Of a stretch of 64,000 nt of DNA, positions 34,966 through 44,000 are shown in pieces (positions within the stretch are counted from its first letter, which is position 1; each line of letters begins with the position of its first letter). Position numbers and translations under genes: made by a program. The stretch covers positions 62,001 to 126,000 of the forward strand of contig JADJYG010000031.1 of the NCBI GenBank assembly GCA_016719895.1, read 5' to 3'. The notes under the pieces were generated by a model, which made no database searches, was not told where the DNA came from, and saw only the letters and a list, made by a program, of their open reading frames with translations. This DNA is from Saprospirales bacterium. Its GTDB lineage: Bacteria > Bacteroidota > Bacteroidia > Chitinophagales > Saprospiraceae.

Positions 34966-35037
34966 ATGTACAAGCGATTTATAAAACAAGTGTCCTGCTC
35001 GTTTTTTCTGCCGATGTGGAAAAAAATTATTTGACTT

Positions 35038-35198
35038 AGGAACGTGTCCGAAATAAGTTGCCGTTTTCGGCGAGTGTATTCTTGGCGCTGGCAAGGCGGT
35101 GAAACAGGCGCATAGCATCGCTACGCAACTGTTTTACCAACGAAGTCAGCGTCAAGAAGACGCCGCCCAAAATGGTAAGTTATTCTTTCATCGTTCCT
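35038..35198. repeat. 161-bp hairpin (MITE-like) element B
   Basis: The two halves (from AGGAACG at 35038 and ending CGTTCCT at 35198) are imperfect reverse complements along their length, meeting at GCATAGC/GCTACGC near the centre. The core shares with element A the order CAAGGC, CATAGC, TTTTA and AACGAAGT at similar spacing. It is followed directly by a copy of the family 2 repeat. Confidence 0.75.
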
Positions 35199-35202
35199 TA
35201 TT

Positions 35203-35243
35203 GCGACGGTGGGCTTCTTTACTGCCCAAGAGACGCCCGTCGC
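35203..35243 (+). repeat. Palindromic repeat family 2, copy 2
   Basis: GCGACGG and CCGTCGC arms enclose GGGCTTCTTTACTGCCC AAGAGACG, nearly identical to the copies near 20221 and 46445. It lies just past the S9 peptidase stop, next to hairpin element B. Confidence 0.72.
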
Positions 35244-35250
35244 GCCAGGT

Positions 35251-37740
35251 CTATTGCCCGCTTCCCATCTCCAGCCCTTGCAAAATACCTTTTTCCAGCG
35301 GTGGAACGCCCCGCTCCATCCAGCGCGGTTTGGGTGTGCCGAGCAGGTAGTAGTCGAAAAATTGCTGCATGCGGGTTTGAAAATCGATGCGGTTTTGCAG
35401 TTTGACCGGCCAGTGCGGCTCGTCGTTGTAGTTGAGCATCCAGCTCGGTTTGCCCAAACGGCGCAGGCCGGCAAACAGTTCGACGCCCTGTTCCCAGGGC
35501 ACGGCGCCGTCTTTGTCGTTGTGCAGGATCAGTATGGGGGTTTGAACCTTATCCAGGGAAAAAAGCGGCGAATTTTCCAGGTAACGCATCGGGTATTCCC
35601 ACAGAGAGCCGCCGATCCGGCTTTGCTGCCGTTCGTACTGGAACTGCCGGCTGCGCCCCGATTCCCAGCGGATACCGCCGTACGCCGAGGTCATGTTGGC
35701 CACAGGGGCGCCGGCCTCTGCACAGGTAAACAAGTTGGTCCGGGTAATGAGATAGGCCGCCTGGTAGCCCCCCCAGGAATGGCCCTGCAGCCCGATGCGG
35801 TCCGCATCGACAAATCCTTTGCCGATGAGGGCCGTCACACCGCCCATGATGGCATTGTAGGCGCTTTCGCCGGGGTAGCCGGTCCGGTAGGGGATGTCCG
35901 GTACAAATACCAGGTAGCCCCGGCTGGCATACATGGTATAATTGATGGTGGAGCGGTGCACATCCGGCGCGCGGTGCTGGTGCAGGCCGTCGGATAGTTT
36001 TTCGTAAAAATTGACCAGCATAGGGTATTTATTTCCGGGGTCAAATCCTTCGGGTTTGACCAGCAAGCCCTCCAGCGTTTCGCCGGAAAGCGAAGTCCAG
36101 CGCACCAGTTCGACGTTGGCCCAACGGTATTCGGCCTGTTGTGGATTGGCATCAGATATGCGGCGCTCAACGGTGGTCACCGCGGTATTTTTACCTGGCA
36201 GCGCCGTGAAATACAGGTCGGGAAAGGTTTGGAAGTTTTGCCGGCTGAATACGAGGGCGCCTGTCTTTTCTGCCTTTAAGGGGCTGCGGGTGTAGCTGAA
36301 ATCGCCGCTCATCCAGGGGCTCAGGGCGCCGGATGCCAAGTCGAGCCAGGCATAGCCTTCGGCTTTGCTGTCGTCGTTGTATTGGTGTAATAACATCCGG
36401 GTATCCGGAGCGATAGCGCGCTCCTCCGGATCGAGCCGGAGGTAGCGGTAGGCGGTGCGGGTTTCGCGGCCGCGGGTGAGGCGCTGGGCCGGCGCTTTAC
36501 CGCTGGGGTCGATTTTCCAGAGATCAAAACGGTCGTATATCAGTACGGCGGCATCCCCGGCCAGCCAGCCGGCCAGCCCGTACTCGGAAGGATAGTCGGG
36601 CGTATCGCTTTCTTCGTTGAAAAACCGGGTTTGCCGGTTGTTGGTGAGTTGCGCAGTTTGATTCAACCGGGCGTTCCAGGCAAACCAGGCGGAGTCGGGC
36701 AGGCTCCACCACAGGATGTATCCGGCGGCCGGCGATAGGCGCGGGTTGCAGCGCAGGTCTTTGACCAGTTGTTTTTTACCGCCCGTTTTCAGGTCGACGG
36801 CGTATACATCGAGGTGCGCGCCGCCGTCCCACTGTGCATATTTGGCGTAAGGCTCTTCGCTGAAGGCCAGGGCCAGGCCGGCATCGCGTTGTTCCTGAAA
36901 GCGCCAATCGGGCAACTCCGGCCCGCCCAGGGGAATCATTTTATTTTGCCCGGGGTAGCAAAGTACCGGATAACTGCGTTTCTTATCGGCTTCGAGCCGG
37001 TTTTCCTGTTCGGTGTAGAGGCGGTTGTTGTCCCATGCCCACACTTCAACTTTTACAATCTCTTCCGGCAGCAGGGTGGTATCGGCCAGCGGCAGCGGCG
37101 GCGCCATGCCGAAGTACAGTTTGCTGCCGTCTTCGCTGAAAACGGGGCGGGCATGCTCGCTGATGGTCCAGCGTGTGGGTTGAAGCGGCAGGAACGCGCT
37201 GGCGGAGTCGGCCAGCACCCGGGCGGAATCCTGTTTTTCCGACCAGTAGCACAATTGCCAGGGCCGCGTGCGGGCCTTGGTGGTGTCGGTGTCGGCCAGA
37301 AAAGCGGCCTGGCGACCCCAATCGTCGAGCACCGGCTGGGCAAATTTCCCTTTGGCGTGGCGAAAAAGCGGCTGGAGCCGCCGTTGGGTGCAATCGAAAC
37401 GATAAACGCCGGCGAGAAAAGCGGAGTCGCGTCCGGAGGAATACAGCACCAGACTTGGCCCGCGTTTGGCAAAGCGGTACTCCCGGACAAAGGCTACGGT
37501 GTCTTCGCGTCCGGCGTCCAAATTGCGCAACACCAGCCGGGAACCGTTTTCCTTGCTATCTTCTTTTTTGGGGTTTTGCCGGTTTCTTTTTGGCTTCAGG
37601 CCCGGCGGTTTTGGTGCTGTCCGGTAGGGGCTTTTCCGCTGCGGCTTTTTCGTCCTTTTGGGTTTTTTCCGGCTTTTCCGGTTCCAGTTGATACGCCACC
37701 CAGCCCGACCACTTTTCCGGCAGCGCATAGGACCGCACAC
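35251..37740 (-). CDS. S9 prolyl oligopeptidase, C-terminal part (frameshifted gene)
   Basis: This frame encodes the rest of a secreted S9 peptidase whose N-terminus is in another frame (37556-38131). Real homology begins near the A6/C4 tract at 37564-37573; residues upstream of it in this frame are out-of-frame translation. It carries the second part of a beta-propeller, then the alpha/beta hydrolase domain with the nucleophile in GLQGHSWGGYQAA, the acid in LILHNDKDGAVPW and the base in DEPHWP. The joined protein would be about 958 residues. The catalytic triad is intact, so either the gene is a recent pseudogene, the frame is corrected by slippage, or the sequence has an indel error. Confidence 0.85.
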   Translation of the reverse strand: MCGPMRCRKSGRAGWRINWNRKSRKKPKRTKKPQRKSPYRTAPKPPGLKPKRNRQNPKKEDSKENGSRLVLRNLDAGREDTVAFVREYRFAKRGPSLVLYSSGRDSAFLAGVYRFDCTQRRLQPLFRHAKGKFAQPVLDDWGRQAAFLADTDTTKARTRPWQLCYWSEKQDSARVLADSASAFLPLQPTRWTISEHARPVFSEDGSKLYFGMAPPLPLADTTLLPEEIVKVEVWAWDNNRLYTEQENRLEADKKRSYPVLCYPGQNKMIPLGGPELPDWRFQEQRDAGLALAFSEEPYAKYAQWDGGAHLDVYAVDLKTGGKKQLVKDLRCNPRLSPAAGYILWWSLPDSAWFAWNARLNQTAQLTNNRQTRFFNEESDTPDYPSEYGLAGWLAGDAAVLIYDRFDLWKIDPSGKAPAQRLTRGRETRTAYRYLRLDPEERAIAPDTRMLLHQYNDDSKAEGYAWLDLASGALSPWMSGDFSYTRSPLKAEKTGALVFSRQNFQTFPDLYFTALPGKNTAVTTVERRISDANPQQAEYRWANVELVRWTSLSGETLEGLLVKPEGFDPGNKYPMLVNFYEKLSDGLHQHRAPDVHRSTINYTMYASRGYLVFVPDIPYRTGYPGESAYNAIMGGVTALIGKGFVDADRIGLQGHSWGGYQAAYLITRTNLFTCAEAGAPVANMTSAYGGIRWESGRSRQFQYERQQSRIGGSLWEYPMRYLENSPLFSLDKVQTPILILHNDKDGAVPWEQGVELFAGLRRLGKPSWMLNYNDEPHWPVKLQNRIDFQTRMQQFFDYYLLGTPKPRWMERGVPPLEKGILQGLEMGSGQ

Positions 37741-38131
37741 CGGGAAGCTTGGTCAGCTGGCCGGCCTTCAGGTCGTAAATGCCGAGGCTGTCTTTCGGCA
37801 GGTCTTCGTCTTTTACCTTGCGCCGGCGTTGTGTCTTGAGCGTATCGAGCGGCGGTTTTATTTTAAATACGAGGTATTGGCCGTCGTAGGAGAATTTGGA
37901 TTCGGCAGCGCGGGCGAAAACACTGGTTTGGCCGGTTTGGGCGTTCCAGAGGCACAGGGTGTTGTCGCCCTGGGTGGTGGGGGTCAGGAGGTAGGCTACC
38001 CATTCGCCGCCCGGCGTGATCTGTGTTTGTTCGATCTTGCGCCAGCGGTGCACGTCGGCGATTTCGATGGCCTTTTTTTGCGAAAAAAGCAGGGTGGGGA
38101 GGAAGAGGAGGAGAAATGTAACAGGCTTCAT
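37556..38131 (-). CDS. S9 prolyl oligopeptidase, N-terminal part (frameshifted gene)
   Basis: This encodes 191 residues: a signal peptide (VTFLLLFLPTLLFSQ), the first propeller blades (VHRWRKIEQTQITPGGEWVAY, then ESKFSYDGQYLVFKI) and a long Lys/Pro/Glu-rich linker, then a premature stop. Removing one base in the run CCCC-AAAAAA (minus strand, 37573-37564) joins it to the downstream frame within this linker. The start ATG 38131 is 10 bases from the end of the DUF4157 gene upstream. Confidence 0.85.
   Translation of the reverse strand: MKPVTFLLLFLPTLLFSQKKAIEIADVHRWRKIEQTQITPGGEWVAYLLTPTTQGDNTLCLWNAQTGQTSVFARAAESKFSYDGQYLVFKIKPPLDTLKTQRRRKVKDEDLPKDSLGIYDLKAGQLTKLPGVRSYALPEKWSGWVAYQLEPEKPEKTQKDEKAAAEKPLPDSTKTAGPEAKKKPAKPQKRR
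37564..37573 (-). other. Frameshift site in the S9 peptidase gene
   Basis: On the coding strand the run is CCCC followed by AAAAAA. The upstream frame reads CCC CAA AAA AGA AGA TAG; the downstream frame reads CCC AAA AAA GAA GAT AGC. The two differ by +1 (or -2), so one surplus base in either homopolymer explains the break. Confidence 0.8.
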
Positions 38132-38141
38132 GCGCAGGGCT

Positions 38142-40328
38142 TTAAAATACGTTCATGTCATCGACTGATTCGAAATACGTCAGACCACTTCCCGCCACAT
38201 CTCTGAGCAGCCGCTTGGTTTGTTCTATGATATGCGTTCGAGCGCCCGGAGAGAGCGCATTCCAGTCGTCAATCGTAACGGCGGTGCGGTTTTTTACGAT
38301 GCGCTGTATAATGTTTTTATCGCTAATCGTAATTGTGTTTTTATTGATAAGTTTATCTGCAAGATCACTTTCAAAAGGTAAATAAAGCATCGAAGAATAC
38401 ATCGGGTCACTGAATATTGCCTGGAAATTTCCGCTATCCAAAAAGGCAAAAAGGTTGTCCAGAAGTTGACTCCATAGTTCGGTTTTATCTGAGAGAATAT
38501 TCGTGGCAGCCTCCCGGGTTTGAGGCATTTCGGAAGTGAACGTCCGGATACGATCTACCAAAACCTGAACATTTTCGTGTGTGATCTGGTCAATGCCCAA
38601 AGAATAGGTAGGTTCCCAAGCATATACCTCACCGCCATAAATGGCATTCGGATTTGTATATATTGCCGTTTGAATTCTGGTCTTCAGATTTGCTTCCGCC
38701 GATTCGTTCATTATGCCGAGATCCGTATGAATCAGTCCGATATTGTGACCAATCTCGTGGGCTATTACAGATGCGACCCGCTTGTTTCGTTCGGATTCCG
38801 GATATGTGAATTGGGCTCTTTCCTGAAATTTCTTTTCAATTTCTTTTTGCTGGGAGATATCCCCTGCTTCATATTTTTCTTTTTGAGAATCCATTTTTTC
38901 ATATCGCGGATAATCGAAGGGCTGATCCGGAGCTGATTTCTGCGGATCAATAGAGATGCCCTCGTTGTCCCCTTTGCCTAAAACCTCCTTTCCAGACGAG
39001 TTCTGCCGTAAGGTTTGGGGATTTCCACCCAGACGGAGATATTCCTTACGTATCAAGCGTTTCAGCTCTAATAATTGACCTGGGATAGCAAAGGTTTGTA
39101 CTGCACTACCGTCATGAGGAGTATAAACAGCTTCCTGATAATTTGCGCTTTCAGGAAAGGAAATGGTATTAATATTATGTCGCGTCAGCCAAAATGCTAA
39201 GTCAACTACGCTAAAATCAGTAATTTGGTCTATATGCTGAAGCAAGAGAAAGTTGTCCCAAGGATTTTGTTGCACATTTTCCTGCTCTTTGAGTGGGTTT
39301 TGTTGCATAGAGTAATCAGGGTCGTGTTCGGAATCGGGAGCTTCGTGCGGGATAAATTGAATATCGAAACGAATGCCGATCTGGCGGGGATCTCCATTTT
39401 TATCTGTCCAGCGAATATTCGGGAAAAAGTTGGGCTGCGTGTTCATTCGAAACTGCCGTTCCACTTCGCTGATAACACCAGTATCCAAATGAAACGGGCG
39501 TTCGGGATCGTTGCTTGGAAAGCTGGAATAATAGTGATAGTTCGCTGAAATACGGAGCATCCGCTCGAGCGTAGGTAATTGAACCAGCTTTTTAGTTTCA
39601 ATTTGTTGACCGGCATTTATTTTTTCTTGTTGCTTCTGATACTTTTTCTGACTTTTTTCATCCATCATGCTTATTCGATCCTGATCAGTAGCCTCTTCCC
39701 AAGTCGCTTTGGCACTACGCTGAATTACACCTGTATTGGAATTGTGAACATAGTTTTGGTCCTTGCTACTGCCCCGCCCCATTGTTTGCCCTTGAGAAAG
39801 ATTGTCTCCTTGAACAGCGATTTTACCTAAAGCATCGGCTTCATGCTCTAAAACAGCCTCTTCATTAACCTTCATATCTTTGCCTAACAATCCTGTTGAC
39901 TTAACTCGGCCGCTCCGTTGCTGGACTACATGCGTGAATTCATGCCCTATAAGATTCCTGCCATTTTCCGTTTTCGGGTCGAATTGCCCAGGAGCAAAGT
40001 TTATTTCCTCGCCTTGAGTGAAGGCACGCGCCTTCATCTCATCTGCTTTTACCGAATTTGTGCGAACGATAACGTTAGAAAAATCATGGCCAAATGAATG
40101 CTCTAAATTTTTTTGGATATCATCCGGAAGGTTATTGTTTTGTTTTCTTTGAACTGGTTGAGCGTTAAAGGAGGAAAGGGGTATGAAGCCCGTGCTTTTT
40201 CCAATAGCACTAATAGTATTCCCCTCCTTACTGGCCGTGGCGTCCTGCCCCGATTTTTTTTGAAAAAAGGGCTCTCGTGCAGAAGGATTGTCTTTTTTCC
40301 TTTTTTGGTCTGTTGAACGGATATTCAT
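38142..40328 (-). CDS. DUF4157 protein with C-terminal metzincin-type protease motif
   Basis: The product is 728 residues with no signal peptide. Residues ~65-145 are the DUF4157 (eCIS core) domain, with GHEFTHVVQQ at 128-137 (H129, E130, H133). After a charged middle region comes a second zinc site, HEIGHNIGLIH at 524-534 (HExxHxxGxxH), followed by GIMNE, a plausible Met-turn, as in metzincin proteases. DUF4157 proteins are often cargo of extracellular contractile injection systems or polymorphic toxins. No such apparatus is in the window. Base composition is clearly more AT-rich than both neighbours, suggesting transfer. Confidence 0.8.
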   Translation of the reverse strand: MNIRSTDQKRKKDNPSAREPFFQKKSGQDATASKEGNTISAIGKSTGFIPLSSFNAQPVQRKQNNNLPDDIQKNLEHSFGHDFSNVIVRTNSVKADEMKARAFTQGEEINFAPGQFDPKTENGRNLIGHEFTHVVQQRSGRVKSTGLLGKDMKVNEEAVLEHEADALGKIAVQGDNLSQGQTMGRGSSKDQNYVHNSNTGVIQRSAKATWEEATDQDRISMMDEKSQKKYQKQQEKINAGQQIETKKLVQLPTLERMLRISANYHYYSSFPSNDPERPFHLDTGVISEVERQFRMNTQPNFFPNIRWTDKNGDPRQIGIRFDIQFIPHEAPDSEHDPDYSMQQNPLKEQENVQQNPWDNFLLLQHIDQITDFSVVDLAFWLTRHNINTISFPESANYQEAVYTPHDGSAVQTFAIPGQLLELKRLIRKEYLRLGGNPQTLRQNSSGKEVLGKGDNEGISIDPQKSAPDQPFDYPRYEKMDSQKEKYEAGDISQQKEIEKKFQERAQFTYPESERNKRVASVIAHEIGHNIGLIHTDLGIMNESAEANLKTRIQTAIYTNPNAIYGGEVYAWEPTYSLGIDQITHENVQVLVDRIRTFTSEMPQTREAATNILSDKTELWSQLLDNLFAFLDSGNFQAIFSDPMYSSMLYLPFESDLADKLINKNTITISDKNIIQRIVKNRTAVTIDDWNALSPGARTHIIEQTKRLLRDVAGSGLTYFESVDDMNVF

Positions 40329-40449
40329 TTCCTTAAATCAAAATAATGCTTTACACATCAGCCTACAAAGGCATCGCAGCACTAAATATACGGGACGGGA
40401 TGTTAAGATGTCAGATCAAACTACAAGGTATTTTTGAAATGGCTTCTAA

Positions 40450-41355
40450 TCACACCCGCTCCAGCCTATCTATCTCTGCATCCTCCCTCTTCATCTTCCA
40501 CCGCTTATGGCTCCACAACCAGTTTTCCGGTTGTTCGCGAATGAGGGTTTCCAGCTGGCGGGCATAGGCTTGAGTAATGCCTTTTTCGCCGGCTTCGGAT
40601 GGGTTGACGCATATTTCAAAAAACTGCACATCGTAAAATCCCCTGCGCCGCCGGCGGACTTCGTAGAATAATACCGGAAAATTGAATTTGCGCGCCAGCA
40701 CGTCCACGCCGGGCAGCGAAGCCGTTTCCTGCCCCAGAAATACCACCCAATGCGCGCTCTTGCGGCTGGATGGCGACTGGTCGGCCAGCAAAATATACAC
40801 CGAGGGCAGTCGCTCGTTTTCGCGCAGCCGCATGATCTTGAAGGTGTCTTCCATACTGACCATGACCATGCCGGTGCGTTCACGCGTAAGGTTGACGTAG
40901 GCATCCATACGTTTGTTGCTCAGGGGCTTATAGGCAGTCACGGCGGCGCCATGAAACGCCGGCGGCATGGTGATGCCGGTATATTCCCAATTGTTATAAT
41001 GGCAGCCGCTGAGCAACACGGATTGCCCGCGGTCGAGGTACTGGTTGAGCAGTTCGGGATTCAGGGGCGGGCAACGGCGTTGGATTTCCCAGATCGGCAG
41101 CGTGTAGGATTTCATGGTTTCGAGCATGACGTCCGTCAGGTTGCGGTACGAGTTGCGCGCGATGACGGCGATCTCTTGCGCCGTTTTTTCTGGAAAAGAA
41201 CGGCGCAAGTTGTCCCAGGCTACCTGCCGGCGGTACCCTGCCACGTGGTACAGCAAAAAAGCCAGCCCGTCTGAAAGGCGGTATAACAGCCAAAACGGCA
41301 CGAAACGAAACAATTCTACCAGCAGACGGGTAAAAAAATATCCGATGCGATCCAT
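40450..41355 (-). CDS. Lysophospholipid / lipid A acyltransferase (LpxL-HtrB family)
   Basis: The product is 301 residues from ATG 41355. The frame is open to 41385, but the -7 box lies four bases before the chosen start. A single N-terminal hydrophobic region is followed by SGCHYNNWEYTGI near 115, where His-x4-Glu is the usual HX4D/E catalytic motif, then ILLADQSPSS and FPVLFYEVRRR, and the terminal PENWLWSHKRWK motif of LpxL/LpxM homologues. It adds a secondary acyl chain to lipid A or a related lipid at the inner membrane. Confidence 0.92.
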   Translation of the reverse strand: MDRIGYFFTRLLVELFRFVPFWLLYRLSDGLAFLLYHVAGYRRQVAWDNLRRSFPEKTAQEIAVIARNSYRNLTDVMLETMKSYTLPIWEIQRRCPPLNPELLNQYLDRGQSVLLSGCHYNNWEYTGITMPPAFHGAAVTAYKPLSNKRMDAYVNLTRERTGMVMVSMEDTFKIMRLRENERLPSVYILLADQSPSSRKSAHWVVFLGQETASLPGVDVLARKFNFPVLFYEVRRRRRGFYDVQFFEICVNPSEAGEKGITQAYARQLETLIREQPENWLWSHKRWKMKREDAEIDRLERV

Positions 41356-41359
41356 GGGC

Positions 41360-41367
41360 CAAAGATA
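41360..41367 (-). promoter_or_regulatory. -7 box of acyltransferase promoter
   Basis: TATCTTTG on the minus strand, four bases before ATG 41355. It implies a leaderless transcript and fixes the start codon. Confidence 0.6.
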
Positions 41368-41414
41368 GGGAAGTGCCGGCCGCAACCTTCTGTGCCGATC
41401 CCCTGTTTTTTCCC

Positions 41415-41422
41415 TATTTTCG
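41415..41422 (+). promoter_or_regulatory. -7 box of PIG-L deacetylase promoter
   Basis: TATTTTCG, one mismatch to consensus, 24 bases before ATG 41447. It is divergent from the acyltransferase promoter. Confidence 0.45.
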
Positions 41423-41446
41423 CCCGCTCAACTATCCTGCCCAAGC

Positions 41447-43969
41447 ATGTTCAACAAATTTACCCGCTGCCTGCTCGCCCTTTGCCTGCTGCCCCTGGTT
41501 GCCGCGACGCAACGCCCCGCCCGTCCCTCTGCCTCCGACCTGCACCAAGCCATTAAAAAGCTCAACGTACTCGGCTCGGTCCTCTATGTGGCGGCACACC
41601 CCGACGATGAAAACCAACGCCTGATTTCGTACTGCGCCAACGAAAAACTGTTCAACGTCACCTACCTTTCCCTGACCCGCGGCGACGGTGGCCAAAACCT
41701 CATCGGCCCGGAAATACGCGAGCTGCTCGGTGTGCTCCGCACCGAAGAACTGCTCATGGCCCGTTCGATCGATGGCGGCCGGCAGCGCTTCAGCCGGGCC
41801 AATGATTTCGGGTATTCCAAAACACCCGACGAAACCCTGGATATCTGGAATAAAGACGAGGTGCTGTCGGATGTCGTTTGGGCGATCCGGCAAACCCAGC
41901 CCGACGTCATTTTCAACCGGTTTACCCATGATAAAAGCTATCGCAACCACGGCCATCATACGGCTTCGGCTATGCTGGCGGTGGAGGCGTTTGGGTTGGC
42001 CGGCCGCTCCGATGCCTATCCCGAGCAACTGGCATTCACGGCGCCCTGGCAACCCAAACGCCATTTTTTCAATACCTCCTGGTGGTTTTTTGGCGGACAA
42101 GCAGCGTTTGAAAAAATGGACAAAAGCCACTTATTCACCCTCGACGTGGGCGTTTACCTGCCGCTGAAAGGCAGGAGCAATACCGAAGTGGCCGCCGAGG
42201 CGCGCTCCATGCACCGCTGCCAGGGCTTCGGCGCCATGAGCAGCCGCGGCGAAACCCTCGAGTATTTTGATTTTGTGACCGGCGACCGGCCCACAACCAA
42301 CGATGTTTTCGAAGGCATTAATACCACCTGGACGCGGGTGCCGGGCGGCGAGCCCGTTGGCAAGCTGCTGGCCGACGTAGAAAAAAACTATCAACCCGAT
42401 CATCCGGCGGCTTCCGTACCCGGCTTACTCCAGGCCATGCAGGGGATAAAAGCCTTGCCGGATGGCTATTGGAAACGGGTAAAACTGGAGGAAATCAAAG
42501 AAGCCATCCGCGGCTGCCTGGGCTTGTACCTGGAAGCCACCGCATCCGAACCGACGGCTACTCCGGGCGATCCGGTGCCGCTTCGGCTGGAGTGCATCTA
42601 TCGCGGCGCATTGCCGGCCGATGGCACGGTGGCCCTCGGTGGCTTGTCGGTGGCGCCGGGCCTGTTCGATACGGTGCCGGCGCAACTGCTGACCCTGAAC
42701 AAAGGCTGGACCGTCAGTAAAACCGTACGATTGCCGGAAGACGCCCCGTTTACCGCGCCCTACTGGCTGCGGCAGTCGGCCTCCGATGGCATGTATACCG
42801 TAGAGGATCAACAACTGCGCGGCCTGCCCGAAACGCCGCGTTATTTCCGCGTCCGCTGGTCCCTCACCGTAAACGGGACGCCGCTCGAATACGATACCGA
42901 AGTCGCATACAAGATCGAAGAACCGGCCCTGGGCGAGGTCTGGCGACCCTTCGATATCCTGCCGCCGGTGTTCGTTGAATTTACGGAATCGGCATATCTG
43001 TCGCCCGGCGGCAGGCACGTGCCGGTTACGCTCCGGGTAAAAGCCAACCGCGACCAGGTCAAATGCCAACTGCAGCTGATCAGCCCGTCCGGATGGCCGA
43101 ATGCGTCGGGCGCCGGCAATCCGCCAGAGCTGGAGCTGAAGAAAAAAGGCGAAGAACTGGAATATACCTTCAATTTACAGCCGCACGCCGGTCCGGACGA
43201 GGTTACCTTGCGCGCAGGCGCCCTGATCGGCGGCAAAATGTACAGCAATCGCCTGGCCACCATCAAATACGACCATTTCCCGCAGCAGTTCGTACTGTTG
43301 CCCGCCGAAGCGCATGCAGCCCGGCTCGACCTGCGCGTGACCGCCAAACAAATTGGTTATTACATGGGCGCCGGCGACGAGGGCCCCGCGGCCCTGCGCC
43401 TCATGGGTTGTGTGGTGACCATGCTGGAAGACAAGGATATGACCGCCGAGAACCTGAAAAAATTCGATGCCATTGTGCTCGGCGTTCGCGCCTACAATAC
43501 CAAAGAGGCCTTGCAGCAACACCAGCCCAGGTTGTTTGAGTACGTGCGGCAGGGCGGCGCCCTGCTGACGCAGTACAATAATAATTTTGACTTGTTTGTG
43601 AAGGAATTGGCGCCTTTTCCCCTGCAGCTGGGGCGTGCGCGCGTCACGGATCAGGCCGCTGAAATACGCTTCTTATTACCAGACCATCCGGCGCTGAATA
43701 GCCCGAATAAAATTACGGCCAGAGATTTCGATGGCTGGGTGCAGGAACGAGGTCTGTATTTCCCCGCTTCGTGGGACGCCCAATTCAGCGCCCTGCTCGC
43801 CTGCAACGACCCCGCAGAAGCGTCTTCGGATGGCTCGCTCCTGGTAGCGCCTTACGGAAACGGGTACTTTGTGTACACCGGCTTATCGTTTTTCCGCCAG
43901 CTGCCTGCCGGCGTGCCGGGCGCCTACCGCTTGTTTGCCAACCTGATTTCACTGAAGACAAATCCGTGA
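41447..43969 (+). CDS. Secreted PIG-L family deacetylase
   Basis: The product is 840 residues with a signal peptide (LLALCLLPLVAAT). The N-terminal PIG-L/LmbE domain has the zinc and catalytic motif AHPDDE near 49 and a third ligand in NHGHHTAS near 172. The domain removes N-acetyl groups from GlcNAc-type substrates. Residues ~360-640 look like beta-sandwich domains, and the C-terminus (LLTQYNNNFDL, then FVYTGLSFFRQLPAGVPGA) resembles a glutamine-amidotransferase-like domain. The length and tripartite build are usual for Bacteroidota surface members. The substrate is unknown. Confidence 0.87.
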   Translation: MFNKFTRCLLALCLLPLVAATQRPARPSASDLHQAIKKLNVLGSVLYVAAHPDDENQRLISYCANEKLFNVTYLSLTRGDGGQNLIGPEIRELLGVLRTEELLMARSIDGGRQRFSRANDFGYSKTPDETLDIWNKDEVLSDVVWAIRQTQPDVIFNRFTHDKSYRNHGHHTASAMLAVEAFGLAGRSDAYPEQLAFTAPWQPKRHFFNTSWWFFGGQAAFEKMDKSHLFTLDVGVYLPLKGRSNTEVAAEARSMHRCQGFGAMSSRGETLEYFDFVTGDRPTTNDVFEGINTTWTRVPGGEPVGKLLADVEKNYQPDHPAASVPGLLQAMQGIKALPDGYWKRVKLEEIKEAIRGCLGLYLEATASEPTATPGDPVPLRLECIYRGALPADGTVALGGLSVAPGLFDTVPAQLLTLNKGWTVSKTVRLPEDAPFTAPYWLRQSASDGMYTVEDQQLRGLPETPRYFRVRWSLTVNGTPLEYDTEVAYKIEEPALGEVWRPFDILPPVFVEFTESAYLSPGGRHVPVTLRVKANRDQVKCQLQLISPSGWPNASGAGNPPELELKKKGEELEYTFNLQPHAGPDEVTLRAGALIGGKMYSNRLATIKYDHFPQQFVLLPAEAHAARLDLRVTAKQIGYYMGAGDEGPAALRLMGCVVTMLEDKDMTAENLKKFDAIVLGVRAYNTKEALQQHQPRLFEYVRQGGALLTQYNNNFDLFVKELAPFPLQLGRARVTDQAAEIRFLLPDHPALNSPNKITARDFDGWVQERGLYFPASWDAQFSALLACNDPAEASSDGSLLVAPYGNGYFVYTGLSFFRQLPAGVPGAYRLFANLISLKTNP

Positions 43970-44000
43970 ATATACATTAATCTCATTGACCACATTAATC

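Noticed and set aside
36769..37839. 356-codon plus-strand frame opposite the S9 peptidase
   Set aside because: Shadow ORF; the peptidase motifs on the minus strand explain the region.
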